Shown: positions 1 to 5,113, counted from the stretch's first letter. The stretch: DNA of 6,585 nucleotides from an uncultured Bacilli bacterium (GCA_947589695.1 CANQBY010000072.1:1-6585); one strand, 5' to 3'. Notes: a model not told the origin generated them from the sequence alone. Numbers and translations: made by a program.

Positions 1-102
1 AGTAACGATAGCCTAGTGGACACACCTCTTACCATCCCGAACAGAGAAGTTAAGCACTAGAACGCCGACGATAGTTTATTGCGAAAATAGGAAGTTGCTG
101 GC
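1..102 (+). rRNA. rrf: 5S ribosomal RNA (5' end missing a few bases)
   Basis: 5S rRNA of the large ribosomal subunit. The diagnostic core is plain: CACACCT near 21-27, ACCATCCCGAACAGAGAAG at about 31-49, GTTAAGC at 49-55 and ACGCCGA at 62-68. Helix I pairs AGTAAC at 1-6 with GTTGCT at 94-99. The 3' strand continues GGC, so two or three 5' bases lie before the window. From memory, most bacterial 5S rRNAs are about 115-120 nt, whereas this one would be about 105 nt. The shortening is in the helix IV/loop E region (about 75-93), where a small hairpin capped by GCGAA replaces the usual longer stem. Short 5S rRNAs of this kind are known in Mollicutes. It is presumably the last gene of a 16S-23S-5S operon entering from the left; those genes are not in the window. 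A run of seven T follows at once. Confidence 0.95.
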
Positions 103-109
103 TTTTTTT
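94..109 (+). terminator. T-run directly after 5S helix I (possible first terminator)
   Basis: The 3' strand of 5S helix I (GTTGCTGGC, 94-102) is followed without a gap by seven T (103-109). The 5' strand of the same helix starts the gene, so the closing stem of 5S plus the U-tract could itself act as a weak terminator or mark the processing site. Much of the partner strand (1-6) is about 90 nt away, which is unusual for an intrinsic terminator. A more conventional hairpin follows at 154-188. Confidence 0.35.
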
Positions 110-153
110 GTGTATTAAAATAATTTATAAAGAAAAAAGATGAATAACTTTTT

Positions 154-188
154 AAGAGTAATATCAACAAAATATCACTCTTTTTTTA
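154..188 (+). terminator. Rho-independent terminator of the rRNA operon
   Basis: AAGAGT (154-159) pairs with ACTCTT (177-182). After one A/C mismatch, four more pairs join 161-164 with 172-175, leaving the 7-nt loop CAACAAA. A run of T (181-187) overlaps and follows the 3' arm. The position, about 50 nt after 5S and before the next promoter, fits the end of the rRNA transcript. The rest of the 103-254 stretch shows no gene or tRNA. Confidence 0.8.
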
Positions 189-254
189 TTGAATTATTTC
201 TTCTCTAAATTGCCTTAAACATATGATGAATTTAATCCTTTTTATACTTAAAGT

Positions 255-285
255 TTTACAAAAAAAAGAAAATTTTGAATATAAT
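255..285 (+). promoter_or_regulatory. Candidate distal promoter of the nuclease-like gene
   Basis: TTTACA at 255-260 matches the -35 consensus at five of six bases. TATAAT at 280-285 is a perfect -10. The spacer is 19 nt, longer than the optimal 17, and this is the main weakness. Transcription would start near 292 and give a leader of about 55 nt before the ATG at 347. A second candidate lies closer to the gene. Confidence 0.4.
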
Positions 286-315
286 TACACCATTCGACAA
301 TTTTCGCGGTTAAAA

Positions 316-326
316 TATGCTAATAT
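316..326 (+). promoter_or_regulatory. Extended -10 promoter of the nuclease-like gene
   Basis: TATGC at 316-320 followed by TAATAT at 321-326 fits the Bacillus-type TRTGN extended -10. No good -35 lies at 17 nt: TCGACA at 294-299 is 21 nt away, or 16 nt from the alternative TATGCT at 316. Start would be near 333, just before the Shine-Dalgarno GAGGTG (335-340). The same short-leader layout recurs at the kinase, fic and probably yvcK promoters in this window. Confidence 0.5.
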
Positions 327-346
327 AAAGAATTGAGGTGTAAATT

Positions 347-1105
347 ATGCAAAAAGGAATTAAAAATGAATATGCATTTGCAAATTATTTTGATAATAAA
401 AAAATTAAAGATCTAAATTTTCAAAGCCAGGAATTAATACTAGCTTTATATGGAAAAAACATAGATAAAAACCAAAAAATTGAATGTTGGCGTAGCAAAT
501 ACATCGAAAAGGCCGACATTAAAATAAGAATAAAAGGAATAATAAAAGGCATCAGTATAAAAACAGGGCATCAATGTTCTATGCATCAAGAAAATAAAGC
601 CACATTTTATCAATTTTTAACAAAAATAGGAGTATCAGATGATATTATTTATAAATTTGATAATTTTATGACAGGAAGAAGTAACAATACAAGGTTAAAT
701 GGTAGGGACTACATGAATTCACATTCAAAAGACATAAATGAGATTATAGAAGCATTTAATCAATATTATGTTAAAACTAATTTGATTATAAGATTTCTAT
801 TTTTAGGTAATGATGATCAAAAATATGGCTGTGATGCCATAATTTATGGCTATCCCCATAACTTTTTGTGGGCCACAAAAGACGAAATTCTATTTTATTT
901 AGCTAATAATCCAAGCAAATTGGTTGGCTGCATTTATGTAAGTCAATTAAATATTAAATGCTATGATCGTAATTTAAAAAATAATATATCAAGAATCAAA
1001 AACCAAAATGATATCCAAGTAAAATGGTACACTTTAATTGAAGACATCGAAAAAATTACTACCAAAAGGCAAGTATTACTTAATAGCCATAACCAAAATT
1101 TTTAA
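347..1105 (+). CDS. Orphan protein with PD-(D/E)XK nuclease-like features
   Basis: A 252-residue soluble protein with no signal peptide or membrane segment. The start is well supported by GAGGTG at 335-340, 6 nt before the ATG. I cannot name a characterised family. The pattern visible is an N-terminal helix with E8 (NEYAFANYF); a predicted strand with D57 (KADIKIRI); a second strand carrying S70-I-K72 (GISIKTG); then H80-Q-E82. Downstream are a charged turn with D163 (CDAIIYG), W175 and E180 (LWATKDEI), and a C-terminal strand Q224-V-K226-W-Y. The E...D...(x)-x-K order resembles the PD-(D/E)XK restriction-endonuclease-like fold, with Ser at the usual acidic position and E82 as a possible substitute. 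This is inference from motif order. It stands between the rRNA terminator and yvcK, in the same direction as yvcK, with no methyltransferase beside it. So a stand-alone nuclease or an inactive relative is possible, but a standard restriction-modification pair is not seen. Confidence 0.9.
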   Translation: MQKGIKNEYAFANYFDNKKIKDLNFQSQELILALYGKNIDKNQKIECWRSKYIEKADIKIRIKGIIKGISIKTGHQCSMHQENKATFYQFLTKIGVSDDIIYKFDNFMTGRSNNTRLNGRDYMNSHSKDINEIIEAFNQYYVKTNLIIRFLFLGNDDQKYGCDAIIYGYPHNFLWATKDEILFYLANNPSKLVGCIYVSQLNIKCYDRNLKNNISRIKNQNDIQVKWYTLIEDIEKITTKRQVLLNSHNQNF

Positions 1106-1141
1106 ATTTTTACAAGTAATTAAAATTTTTACAAATAATTA
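1104..1141 (+). repeat. 19-bp tandem duplication across the stop codon
   Basis: AAATTTTTACAAGTAATTA (1104-1122) is followed directly by a second copy (1123-1141) that differs only by G to A at the twelfth base. The first copy includes the last two bases of the TAA stop. Each copy contains TTTACA, which resembles a -35 element, but neither is well spaced to a -10. No terminator hairpin is visible between this gene and yvcK. Confidence 0.85.
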
Positions 1142-1168
1142 AATAAATAGTTCTTTTTTTCACAAAAT

Positions 1169-1179
1169 TATGGTAAAGT
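1169..1179 (+). promoter_or_regulatory. Possible extended -10 promoter of yvcK-whiA
   Basis: TATGG (1169-1173) plus TAAAGT (1174-1179) fits TRTGN followed by a 4/6 -10. No recognisable -35 lies upstream: the base run TTCTTTTTTT occupies that place. Transcription would start near 1186, at the weak Shine-Dalgarno GAGTG (1186-1190). Support comes mainly from the same layout at other promoters here. Read-through from the nuclease-like gene is an alternative. Confidence 0.35.
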
Positions 1180-1196
1180 TAAATAGAGTGATAAAT

Positions 1197-2144
1197 ATGA
1201 AAAAAATAGTTATATTTGGTGGAGGTTCAGGGCTTTCCCAATTATTAAAAGGTTTAAAATTATTTCCGATAGACATAACCGCCGTAGTCTCTGTTTCTGA
1301 TAATGGCGGATCCACATTAAGATTAAGAAAGGATTTTAAAATACCCGCAGTAGGAGATATCTCCAAAGTAATGCTTGCAATGAGTAACACTGACCAAGAT
1401 ATTGTAAATTTAATGAATTATCGCTTTAAACAATCCCGAACATTAGGAAATCATTCGGTAAAAAACTTATTATTAACCGCTCTTTTAGAACAGAAAGGAA
1501 GTTTTGCCAGCGCCATTCCTGTTTTTTCCAAATTAATTGGACTGGAAGGTAAAATATTACCCATCACCGAAGACAATGCCCAATTAATCGGAATCACAGA
1601 GGATAATAAAACAGTTTATGGGGAGACTAGTATCACCAAAACTAAAAAAAATATCAAAAAAATTATGTATAATCACGACGTTGAAGCTAATCCAGAAGTT
1701 TTAAAAGCCATTGCCGAAGCTGATTTAATAATATTTTCTTCCGGAAGTTTATTAACCAGCATTTTACCCAATATTATTATTCCATCAGTCGTTAAAGCCA
1801 TTGCGAAAAGTAGTGCTTCCAAGCTTTACATCTGCAACTTAGTCACCCAACCAGGCGAAACGGATAATTACCAAGTAAGTGATCATATTAAAGTTTTAAA
1901 TGACTATTTAGGACGTAATGCTATTGATATAGTTTTAGCCAATAATTCTCCTCTACCAAGTGATCTAGCGGATAAATATTTAGAAGAGCAGAAGAATCCG
2001 GTTTTACTTGATGAAGACAATCTCAAAAAATTAAATGTACGTATAATAAAAGATAAAATATATACAATTGAAGAAGGCTATTTAAGACATGATACTCTAA
2101 AGACAGCTTATTTAGTTTTTTCAATTTTAATGGAGAAGGAATAG
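1197..2144 (+). CDS. yvcK: YvcK/GlmR family UDP-sugar-binding regulator (CofD-like, UPF0052)
   Basis: Gluconeogenesis factor family protein. In Bacilli, YvcK/GlmR binds UDP-GlcNAc and helps route carbon to cell-envelope precursors; it is cytosolic. With the chosen start it has 315 residues, normal for the family. Visible motifs are GGGSG at 8-12 (Rossmann nucleotide loop), SDNGGST at 34-40, PAVGD at 50-54, LGNHSVKNLLLTAL at about 83-96, SSGSLLTSILPN at 181-192 and CNLVTQPGETDNY at 213-225. The usual GDIRN is GDISK here, and DDGGS is DNGGS. An in-frame ATG exists at 1170, but it has no ribosome binding site and falls inside a likely -10 element. The ATG at 1197 has GAGTG 6 nt upstream and gives the classic beginning MKKIVIFGGGSG. 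It is followed by whiA after 1 nt, so the two form an operon. The usual upstream partner rapZ is not here. Confidence 0.95.
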   Translation: MKKIVIFGGGSGLSQLLKGLKLFPIDITAVVSVSDNGGSTLRLRKDFKIPAVGDISKVMLAMSNTDQDIVNLMNYRFKQSRTLGNHSVKNLLLTALLEQKGSFASAIPVFSKLIGLEGKILPITEDNAQLIGITEDNKTVYGETSITKTKKNIKKIMYNHDVEANPEVLKAIAEADLIIFSSGSLLTSILPNIIIPSVVKAIAKSSASKLYICNLVTQPGETDNYQVSDHIKVLNDYLGRNAIDIVLANNSPLPSDLADKYLEEQKNPVLLDEDNLKKLNVRIIKDKIYTIEEGYLRHDTLKTAYLVFSILMEKE

Positions 2145-2145
2145 T

Positions 2146-3069
2146 ATGACTTATACAACCAAAGTAAAAGAAGAAATCGTAAAACAAGAAATAAATCAGC
2201 CTGAAAAAATTTGTGAATTATCGGGCTTTTTACGATTTGGAGCTGTAATAAAAAACAATATCACAATTACCCTTGAAAACGCCAGCCTTACCAGGAGAAT
2301 TTATAGTAGTTTAAAATCAATATTTAATATTCGTCCTAAAATCATTGTTCGTAACCAAAAAAGATTTCGCGTTAAACAAATCTATATATTAGAAATAACA
2401 GAAAAAGTTAATTATATATTACAATTTTTAAACATTACGGATGGTAATAAGAAAATCCTTCCCGAAGATAATTTTTTTTCTACGAGAGAAGAGAAGATTG
2501 CTTATTTGGAAGGGGTATTCTTAGCTACCGGCACGGTAAATGACCCAGCGTCAAGTGGCTATCATTTAGAGATAGTAACCAATTTAAATCGCGAAGCTGT
2601 GTTTTTAACTAATTTATTTAAAGCCATAGATATCAATGCGAAACATTTAAAGCGCAATTCTAAGTTTATGGTTTATATTAAAAATGCCGAAGTTATAAGT
2701 GAAATTATTCGAATGTTTAAAGCTACCAACAGTTATTTTTATTTCGAAGATATAAGAATATATAGAGATCATAAAAATATGGTTAACCGGCTTAATAATT
2801 GTGAAATAGCTAATCAAGAAAAAACGATTACTACCGGTTTAAAACAAATTGCAGATATCAAGTATTTAAAAGATAACGATTTATATAGTCTTCTGGATGA
2901 TAATACCAAAATTGTCTTAGATTATCGCGAAAAGTATCCTGAAACATCATTAAAAGAACTTTCAGACATTATATCTTTAGAAACGGAATATAAAATAGGT
3001 AAAAGTGGCGTAAATCATCATTTTATTAAAGTTCGGAATCTTATAAAAAAACACCAACAAAAATTATAA
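2146..3069 (+). CDS. whiA: DNA-binding protein WhiA
   Basis: Sporulation-regulator-type protein WhiA, which in non-sporulating Bacilli acts as a nucleoid-associated factor affecting division and chromosome segregation. At 307 residues it is full length. The N-terminal half carries the LAGLIDADG-like fold: SGFLRFGAV near 26-34, and YLEGVFLATGTVNDP at 120-134 matches the family's FLRGAFLAGGSVSDP region. A linker with NRLNNCEIANQEKT (214-227) matches the conserved NRLVNCETAN motif. The C-terminal helix-turn-helix spans about 268-303, with LKELSDII and IGKSGVNHHFIKVRNLI. It has lost endonuclease activity in known members. The Shine-Dalgarno GGAGAAGGA (2132-2140) lies inside the end of yvcK, and only one base separates the genes, indicating translational coupling. 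Confidence 0.97.
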   Translation: MTYTTKVKEEIVKQEINQPEKICELSGFLRFGAVIKNNITITLENASLTRRIYSSLKSIFNIRPKIIVRNQKRFRVKQIYILEITEKVNYILQFLNITDGNKKILPEDNFFSTREEKIAYLEGVFLATGTVNDPASSGYHLEIVTNLNREAVFLTNLFKAIDINAKHLKRNSKFMVYIKNAEVISEIIRMFKATNSYFYFEDIRIYRDHKNMVNRLNNCEIANQEKTITTGLKQIADIKYLKDNDLYSLLDDNTKIVLDYREKYPETSLKELSDIISLETEYKIGKSGVNHHFIKVRNLIKKHQQKL

Positions 3070-3087
3070 TCTAATATTTTTTCTAAT

Positions 3088-3131
3088 AAAAAAGTGTAAT
3101 CTAATCTATTTCTGATCTTACACTTTTTTTT
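3088..3131. terminator. Bidirectional terminator between whiA and fic
   Basis: AAAAAAGTGTAA (3088-3099) pairs perfectly with TTACACTTTTTT (3118-3129), giving a 12-bp stem. A short inner ATC/GAT pairing (3104-3106 with 3114-3116) can form within the 18-nt loop. Eight T (3124-3131) end the plus-strand hairpin. On the minus strand the A-run becomes the U-tract. It lies between the whiA stop (3069) and the fic stop (3187), so it can serve both convergent transcripts. Confidence 0.85.
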
Positions 3132-3186
3132 GCTTTTAAACATCAAAGATTAATAGCTTAAAAATTAAGTTATCTTCCTTTTTTAT

Positions 3187-4095
3187 TTACTTTACTAATT
3201 CTAATTTTTGCTCATTCATAAATAATTGATCTTGGACACGATTCAAATTAAATTTAATCCACTCATTCCACATTTCATTATTGGGATTTATTGCTAACTT
3301 AACAATTAAATCACGATATATTTTTCGGTAAGGTAAATAAGTTTTCGAAAAATACAAAGCTGGTCTTACAAATTCATTATCCACCATTTTATGGGAAATC
3401 ATAAATAATTTTAAATGTTGCAAAGTTCTTGCAAATCTCGTATTTCCATCTTCAAACATTTGCAATGTAGCAATAATACCATGCAGGATAAATGGTTTAA
3501 TAAATAATTCTTCTTCGCTGGTCTCTGGAATATTAAAATAGCTTGTTAAATAAGCTAAAGCCCAATCAATTTCATCATATGAAATAGGTAAGAATTGAAT
3601 TACTTGGGAACCATCATCATCAAAATAACTAACGGCATAATTATTATTTTTTCGAAAATTATTCGAAATTTCTTTTTCATTTGACGTTCCTCGCATTAAA
3701 ATTTCATAACCTTTACTAATTGTTCTTTCTGTTAAAGGTTTATTTTCCAAAAAAAGTTTTCGATAAAAATAATTATAAGCAGTCGAACTATGAGATTCAC
3801 TATAATCTAATAATTCTTCATAATTTTCTTGTTCTAATACATGGTTATCCAAAACTTCTTCATTCCGAAATTTCACTAATAATTTATCACGAGTTGTTTT
3901 GTTAAAAGTTTTAAGTTTTTCTAAGAAGTCTCGATACAATTCCAAAGTATATTCTTTTTTATCCTGATTTGCTTCATTTAATTTAATATCTAAAATATTA
4001 TCAAACACATTAAGTCCTGCGATTGGTAAAGTTTTAATATCAGTATCTTCGGGAATTCCCAAATACTTTAAATCTTCTTTTGTATAAGCCATCAT
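3187..4095 (-). CDS. Fic-fold protein with degenerate active site
   Basis: Fic-domain protein of 302 residues. Active Fic enzymes transfer AMP or other phosphate-containing groups to proteins, using HPFx(D/E)GNGRxxR. Here the motif reads L211-Q212-M-F214-E215-D216-G217-N218-T219-R220-F-A-R223. Phosphate-binding Gly/Asn/Arg positions are kept, but the catalytic His is Gln and the second motif Gly is Thr. The upstream FILHG (202-206) corresponds to the helix before the motif. A flap-like strand VSYFDDDGSQVIQFLP lies at 155-170. The inhibitory-helix motif (S/T)xxxE(G/N) would be S103-S-T-A-Y107-N108, with Tyr for Glu. The C-terminal segment (LYFSKTYLPYRKIYRDLI, near 247-264, then WNEWIKFNL) is typical of Fic proteins with a helical tail. 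GGGGG (4100-4104) lies 4 nt from the ATG at 4095 and 7 nt from the next codon ATG at 4092; the latter fits slightly better. Probably a non-AMPylating Fic or one with altered chemistry. No antitoxin gene adjoins it. Confidence 0.9.
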   Translation of the reverse strand: MMAYTKEDLKYLGIPEDTDIKTLPIAGLNVFDNILDIKLNEANQDKKEYTLELYRDFLEKLKTFNKTTRDKLLVKFRNEEVLDNHVLEQENYEELLDYSESHSSTAYNYFYRKLFLENKPLTERTISKGYEILMRGTSNEKEISNNFRKNNNYAVSYFDDDGSQVIQFLPISYDEIDWALAYLTSYFNIPETSEEELFIKPFILHGIIATLQMFEDGNTRFARTLQHLKLFMISHKMVDNEFVRPALYFSKTYLPYRKIYRDLIVKLAINPNNEMWNEWIKFNLNRVQDQLFMNEQKLELVK

Positions 4096-4111
4096 TCATC
4101 CCCCTTAATTT

Positions 4112-4134
4112 GAGGATTATTTTATCACATCCTC
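4112..4134. promoter_or_regulatory. Palindrome over the fic -10 (candidate operator)
   Basis: GAGGAT (4112-4117) and ATCCTC (4129-4134) form a perfect 6-bp inverted repeat with 11 bases between. The -10 of fic (4119-4124) lies inside it. A repressor bound here would block polymerase. No regulator gene is next to it, so an operator role is inference. Confidence 0.4.
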
Positions 4135-4147
4135 CTCATTTTGTCAA
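4119..4147 (-). promoter_or_regulatory. Strong promoter of fic
   Basis: On the minus strand a perfect TTGACA (4147-4142) is followed by a 17-nt spacer and TAAAAT (4124-4119), a 5/6 -10. The spacer ends in TGTGA, giving a TRTGN extended -10. Start would be near 4112, leaving about 17-20 nt before the ATG. It is the best promoter match in the window. Confidence 0.8.
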
Positions 4148-4157
4148 ATTGGCCAAT
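4148..4157. promoter_or_regulatory. 10-bp palindrome upstream of the fic -35
   Basis: ATTGGCCAAT is a perfect 10-bp palindrome abutting the fic -35 (4142-4147) on its upstream side. It could be a protein-binding site. A palindrome this short can also occur by chance, although GC-containing ones are rarer in such AT-rich DNA. Confidence 0.3.
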
Positions 4158-4224
4158 ACCATCTATTACTTAAAAGTTTTAAATGCAAGTTTTTTAAATC
4201 CTCCATTTTATTATTACATAAAGG

Positions 4225-4249
4225 AAAAAAGGGAATTTTAGATTTTCCT
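4225..4249 (-). terminator. Weak terminator-like hairpin after clpP and the small ORF
   Basis: On the minus strand GGAA (4248-4245) can pair with TTCC (4235-4232), followed by C and six T (4230-4225). An alternative 7-bp pairing joins 4243-4249 with 4222-4228. Both stems are weak, so read-through from clpP toward fic is likely. No better terminator is visible in 4160-4334. Confidence 0.3.
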
Positions 4250-4303
4250 AACTAAACCCCTCAATATCATAAAAGCAAAAATCAAAAAACACCATCCAAA
4301 CAT
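4238..4303 (-). CDS. Possible 21-residue membrane peptide downstream of clpP
   Basis: An open frame of 21 codons plus TAA, on the clpP strand, begins 31 nt after the clpP stop. It starts MFGWCFLIFAFMIL, a run of 14 almost wholly hydrophobic residues, and ends RGLVRKI, a basic tail. This is the usual shape of a single-pass bacterial micropeptide or a small type I toxin. A purine-rich AAGG (4318-4315) lies 11 nt upstream of the ATG, a rather long spacing. The frame could be chance in AT-rich DNA, since TTT and ATT codons yield hydrophobic peptides easily. The presence of Trp, Gly and clustered Arg/Lys at the tail makes it somewhat more convincing. The function is unknown, and no antisense RNA promoter was recognised. 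Confidence 0.35.
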   Translation of the reverse strand: MFGWCFLIFAFMILRGLVRKI

Positions 4304-4334
4304 CTTAAAAATAACCTTACTCTAATTATTTATT

Positions 4335-4904
4335 CTAAATTATTTCATCAACCAAACCATACTCCAAAGCTTCTTTAGCACTCATATAGTTATCTCTTTC
4401 ACAATCTTTAGTCACTTGTTTAATACTTTTTCCTGTATTATTTGCTAAAATATTATTAAGTTTTTTCTTCATTTTAAGAATATGTTCGGCATGAATTTTA
4501 ATATCCGTTGCTTGGCCTTGAGCACCCCCCAAAACCTGATGGATCATGACTTCACTATTTTTTAGGGCAAATCTTTTTCCTTTAGTTCCACTGGAAAGGA
4601 GAAATGCGCCCATTGAAGCTGCCATCCCGACTACAATAGTTCGAACATCACTTTTAATATAATTCATCGTATCATATATTGCGAGCCCAGATGTTACCGA
4701 CCCTCCCGGACTATTAATATAAAGGTAAATATCTTCATGATTTTGGGCATCCAAATATAAAAGCTCACTCACAATAATTGAAGCCATCGCGTCATTAATT
4801 TCTCCACTTAAAAAAATTATTCGATCCTTAAGCAACCTCGAATACAAATCATAAGCATATTCTTTATTACTACTTTTTTCAATAACTGTTGGAACAATAT
4901 TCAT
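4335..4904 (-). CDS. clpP: ATP-dependent Clp protease proteolytic subunit ClpP
   Basis: Serine peptidase that forms the double-heptamer chamber and degrades proteins fed by ClpX or ClpC-type ATPases in the cytosol. It has 189 residues, slightly short for the family (about 193-200). The catalytic triad is intact: S97 in GMAASMGA (93-100), H122 in MIHQVLGGAQGQ (120-131) and D171 in CERDNYMSA (168-176). The oxyanion region INSPGGSVTSGLAIYDTM spans 63-80. The beginning MNIVPTVIEKSS shows the usual VPxVxE N-terminal loop; a short propeptide may be removed. The Shine-Dalgarno AGGTGA (4916-4911) lies 6 nt from the ATG. I saw neither a CtsR repeat nor a CIRCE element upstream. It is divergent from the kinase gene and co-directional with fic. 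Confidence 0.98.
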   Translation of the reverse strand: MNIVPTVIEKSSNKEYAYDLYSRLLKDRIIFLSGEINDAMASIIVSELLYLDAQNHEDIYLYINSPGGSVTSGLAIYDTMNYIKSDVRTIVVGMAASMGAFLLSSGTKGKRFALKNSEVMIHQVLGGAQGQATDIKIHAEHILKMKKKLNNILANNTGKSIKQVTKDCERDNYMSAKEALEYGLVDEII

Positions 4905-4935
4905 TTTTTTTCACCTAACTAATATATAGTTCTCT

Positions 4936-4965
4936 AAAATAATTTTTATTCACAAAAACTATCAA
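4936..4965 (-). promoter_or_regulatory. Weak candidate promoter of clpP
   Basis: On the minus strand TTGATA (4965-4960, 5/6 match) is followed by 18 nt and TATTTT (4941-4936, 4/6). Start would be near 4929, before the ribosome binding site at 4916. A perfect TATAAT further up (5028-5023) lacks a good -35. Neither is strong. Confidence 0.3.
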
Positions 4966-5060
4966 ATTTTATTAATCTGCTAATTTTAAACTTAATTAAA
5001 GGATTTTTTTAGCATTTTATCTATTATAATCAATTATCTTCAAAAAAATTTCGAAAAAGA

Positions 5061-5089
5061 AAGACAAATTTTCCAAAATGTGATAATAT
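5061..5089 (+). promoter_or_regulatory. Extended -10 promoter of the nucleoside kinase gene
   Basis: AAGACA (5061-5066, 4/6 match) is followed by 17 nt and TAATAT (5084-5089). TGTGA (5079-5083) just before the -10 fits the TRTGN extension. Start would be near 5096, just before AGGGG. The nine bases ATGTGATAA are identical to those of the fic promoter. Confidence 0.6.
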
Positions 5090-5113
5090 ATATAAAGAAT
5101 AGGGGACTAGTAA

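Noticed and set aside
140..208. 22-residue plus-strand frame after 5S
   Set aside because: It contains the rRNA terminator hairpin, has no ribosome binding site and no telling composition.
110..346. tRNA genes after the 5S rRNA
   Set aside because: No cloverleaf, GGTTCGA-type T arm or CCA end could be found.
1160..1390. 76-codon minus-strand open frame overlapping the start of yvcK
   Set aside because: It lies antisense to the well-conserved YvcK nucleotide-binding region and matches nothing I recognise; a shadow frame.
3720..3905. 61-codon plus-strand open frame inside fic
   Set aside because: It is antisense to the Fic inhibitory-helix region, and its composition is that of reversed coding DNA.
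4144..4206. 20-residue minus-strand frame (begins MEDLKNLHL) between clpP and fic
   Set aside because: No ribosome binding site precedes it and it runs into the fic promoter; likely chance.
3187..4303. Toxin-antitoxin pair made of fic and the small frame
   Set aside because: The small peptide is a membrane-type sequence, not a FicA-like antitoxin, has 142 nt between it and fic, and fic has its own promoter.
5023..5030. ATTATAAT, a perfect -10 on either strand between clpP and the kinase gene
   Set aside because: No acceptable -35 at 16-18 nt on either strand; in DNA this AT-rich it is expected by chance.
4905..5113. Heat-shock operators (CtsR repeat or CIRCE) in the clpP upstream region
   Set aside because: I found neither the paired GGTCAAA-like direct repeat nor the TTAGCACTC/GAGTGCTAA inverted repeat.
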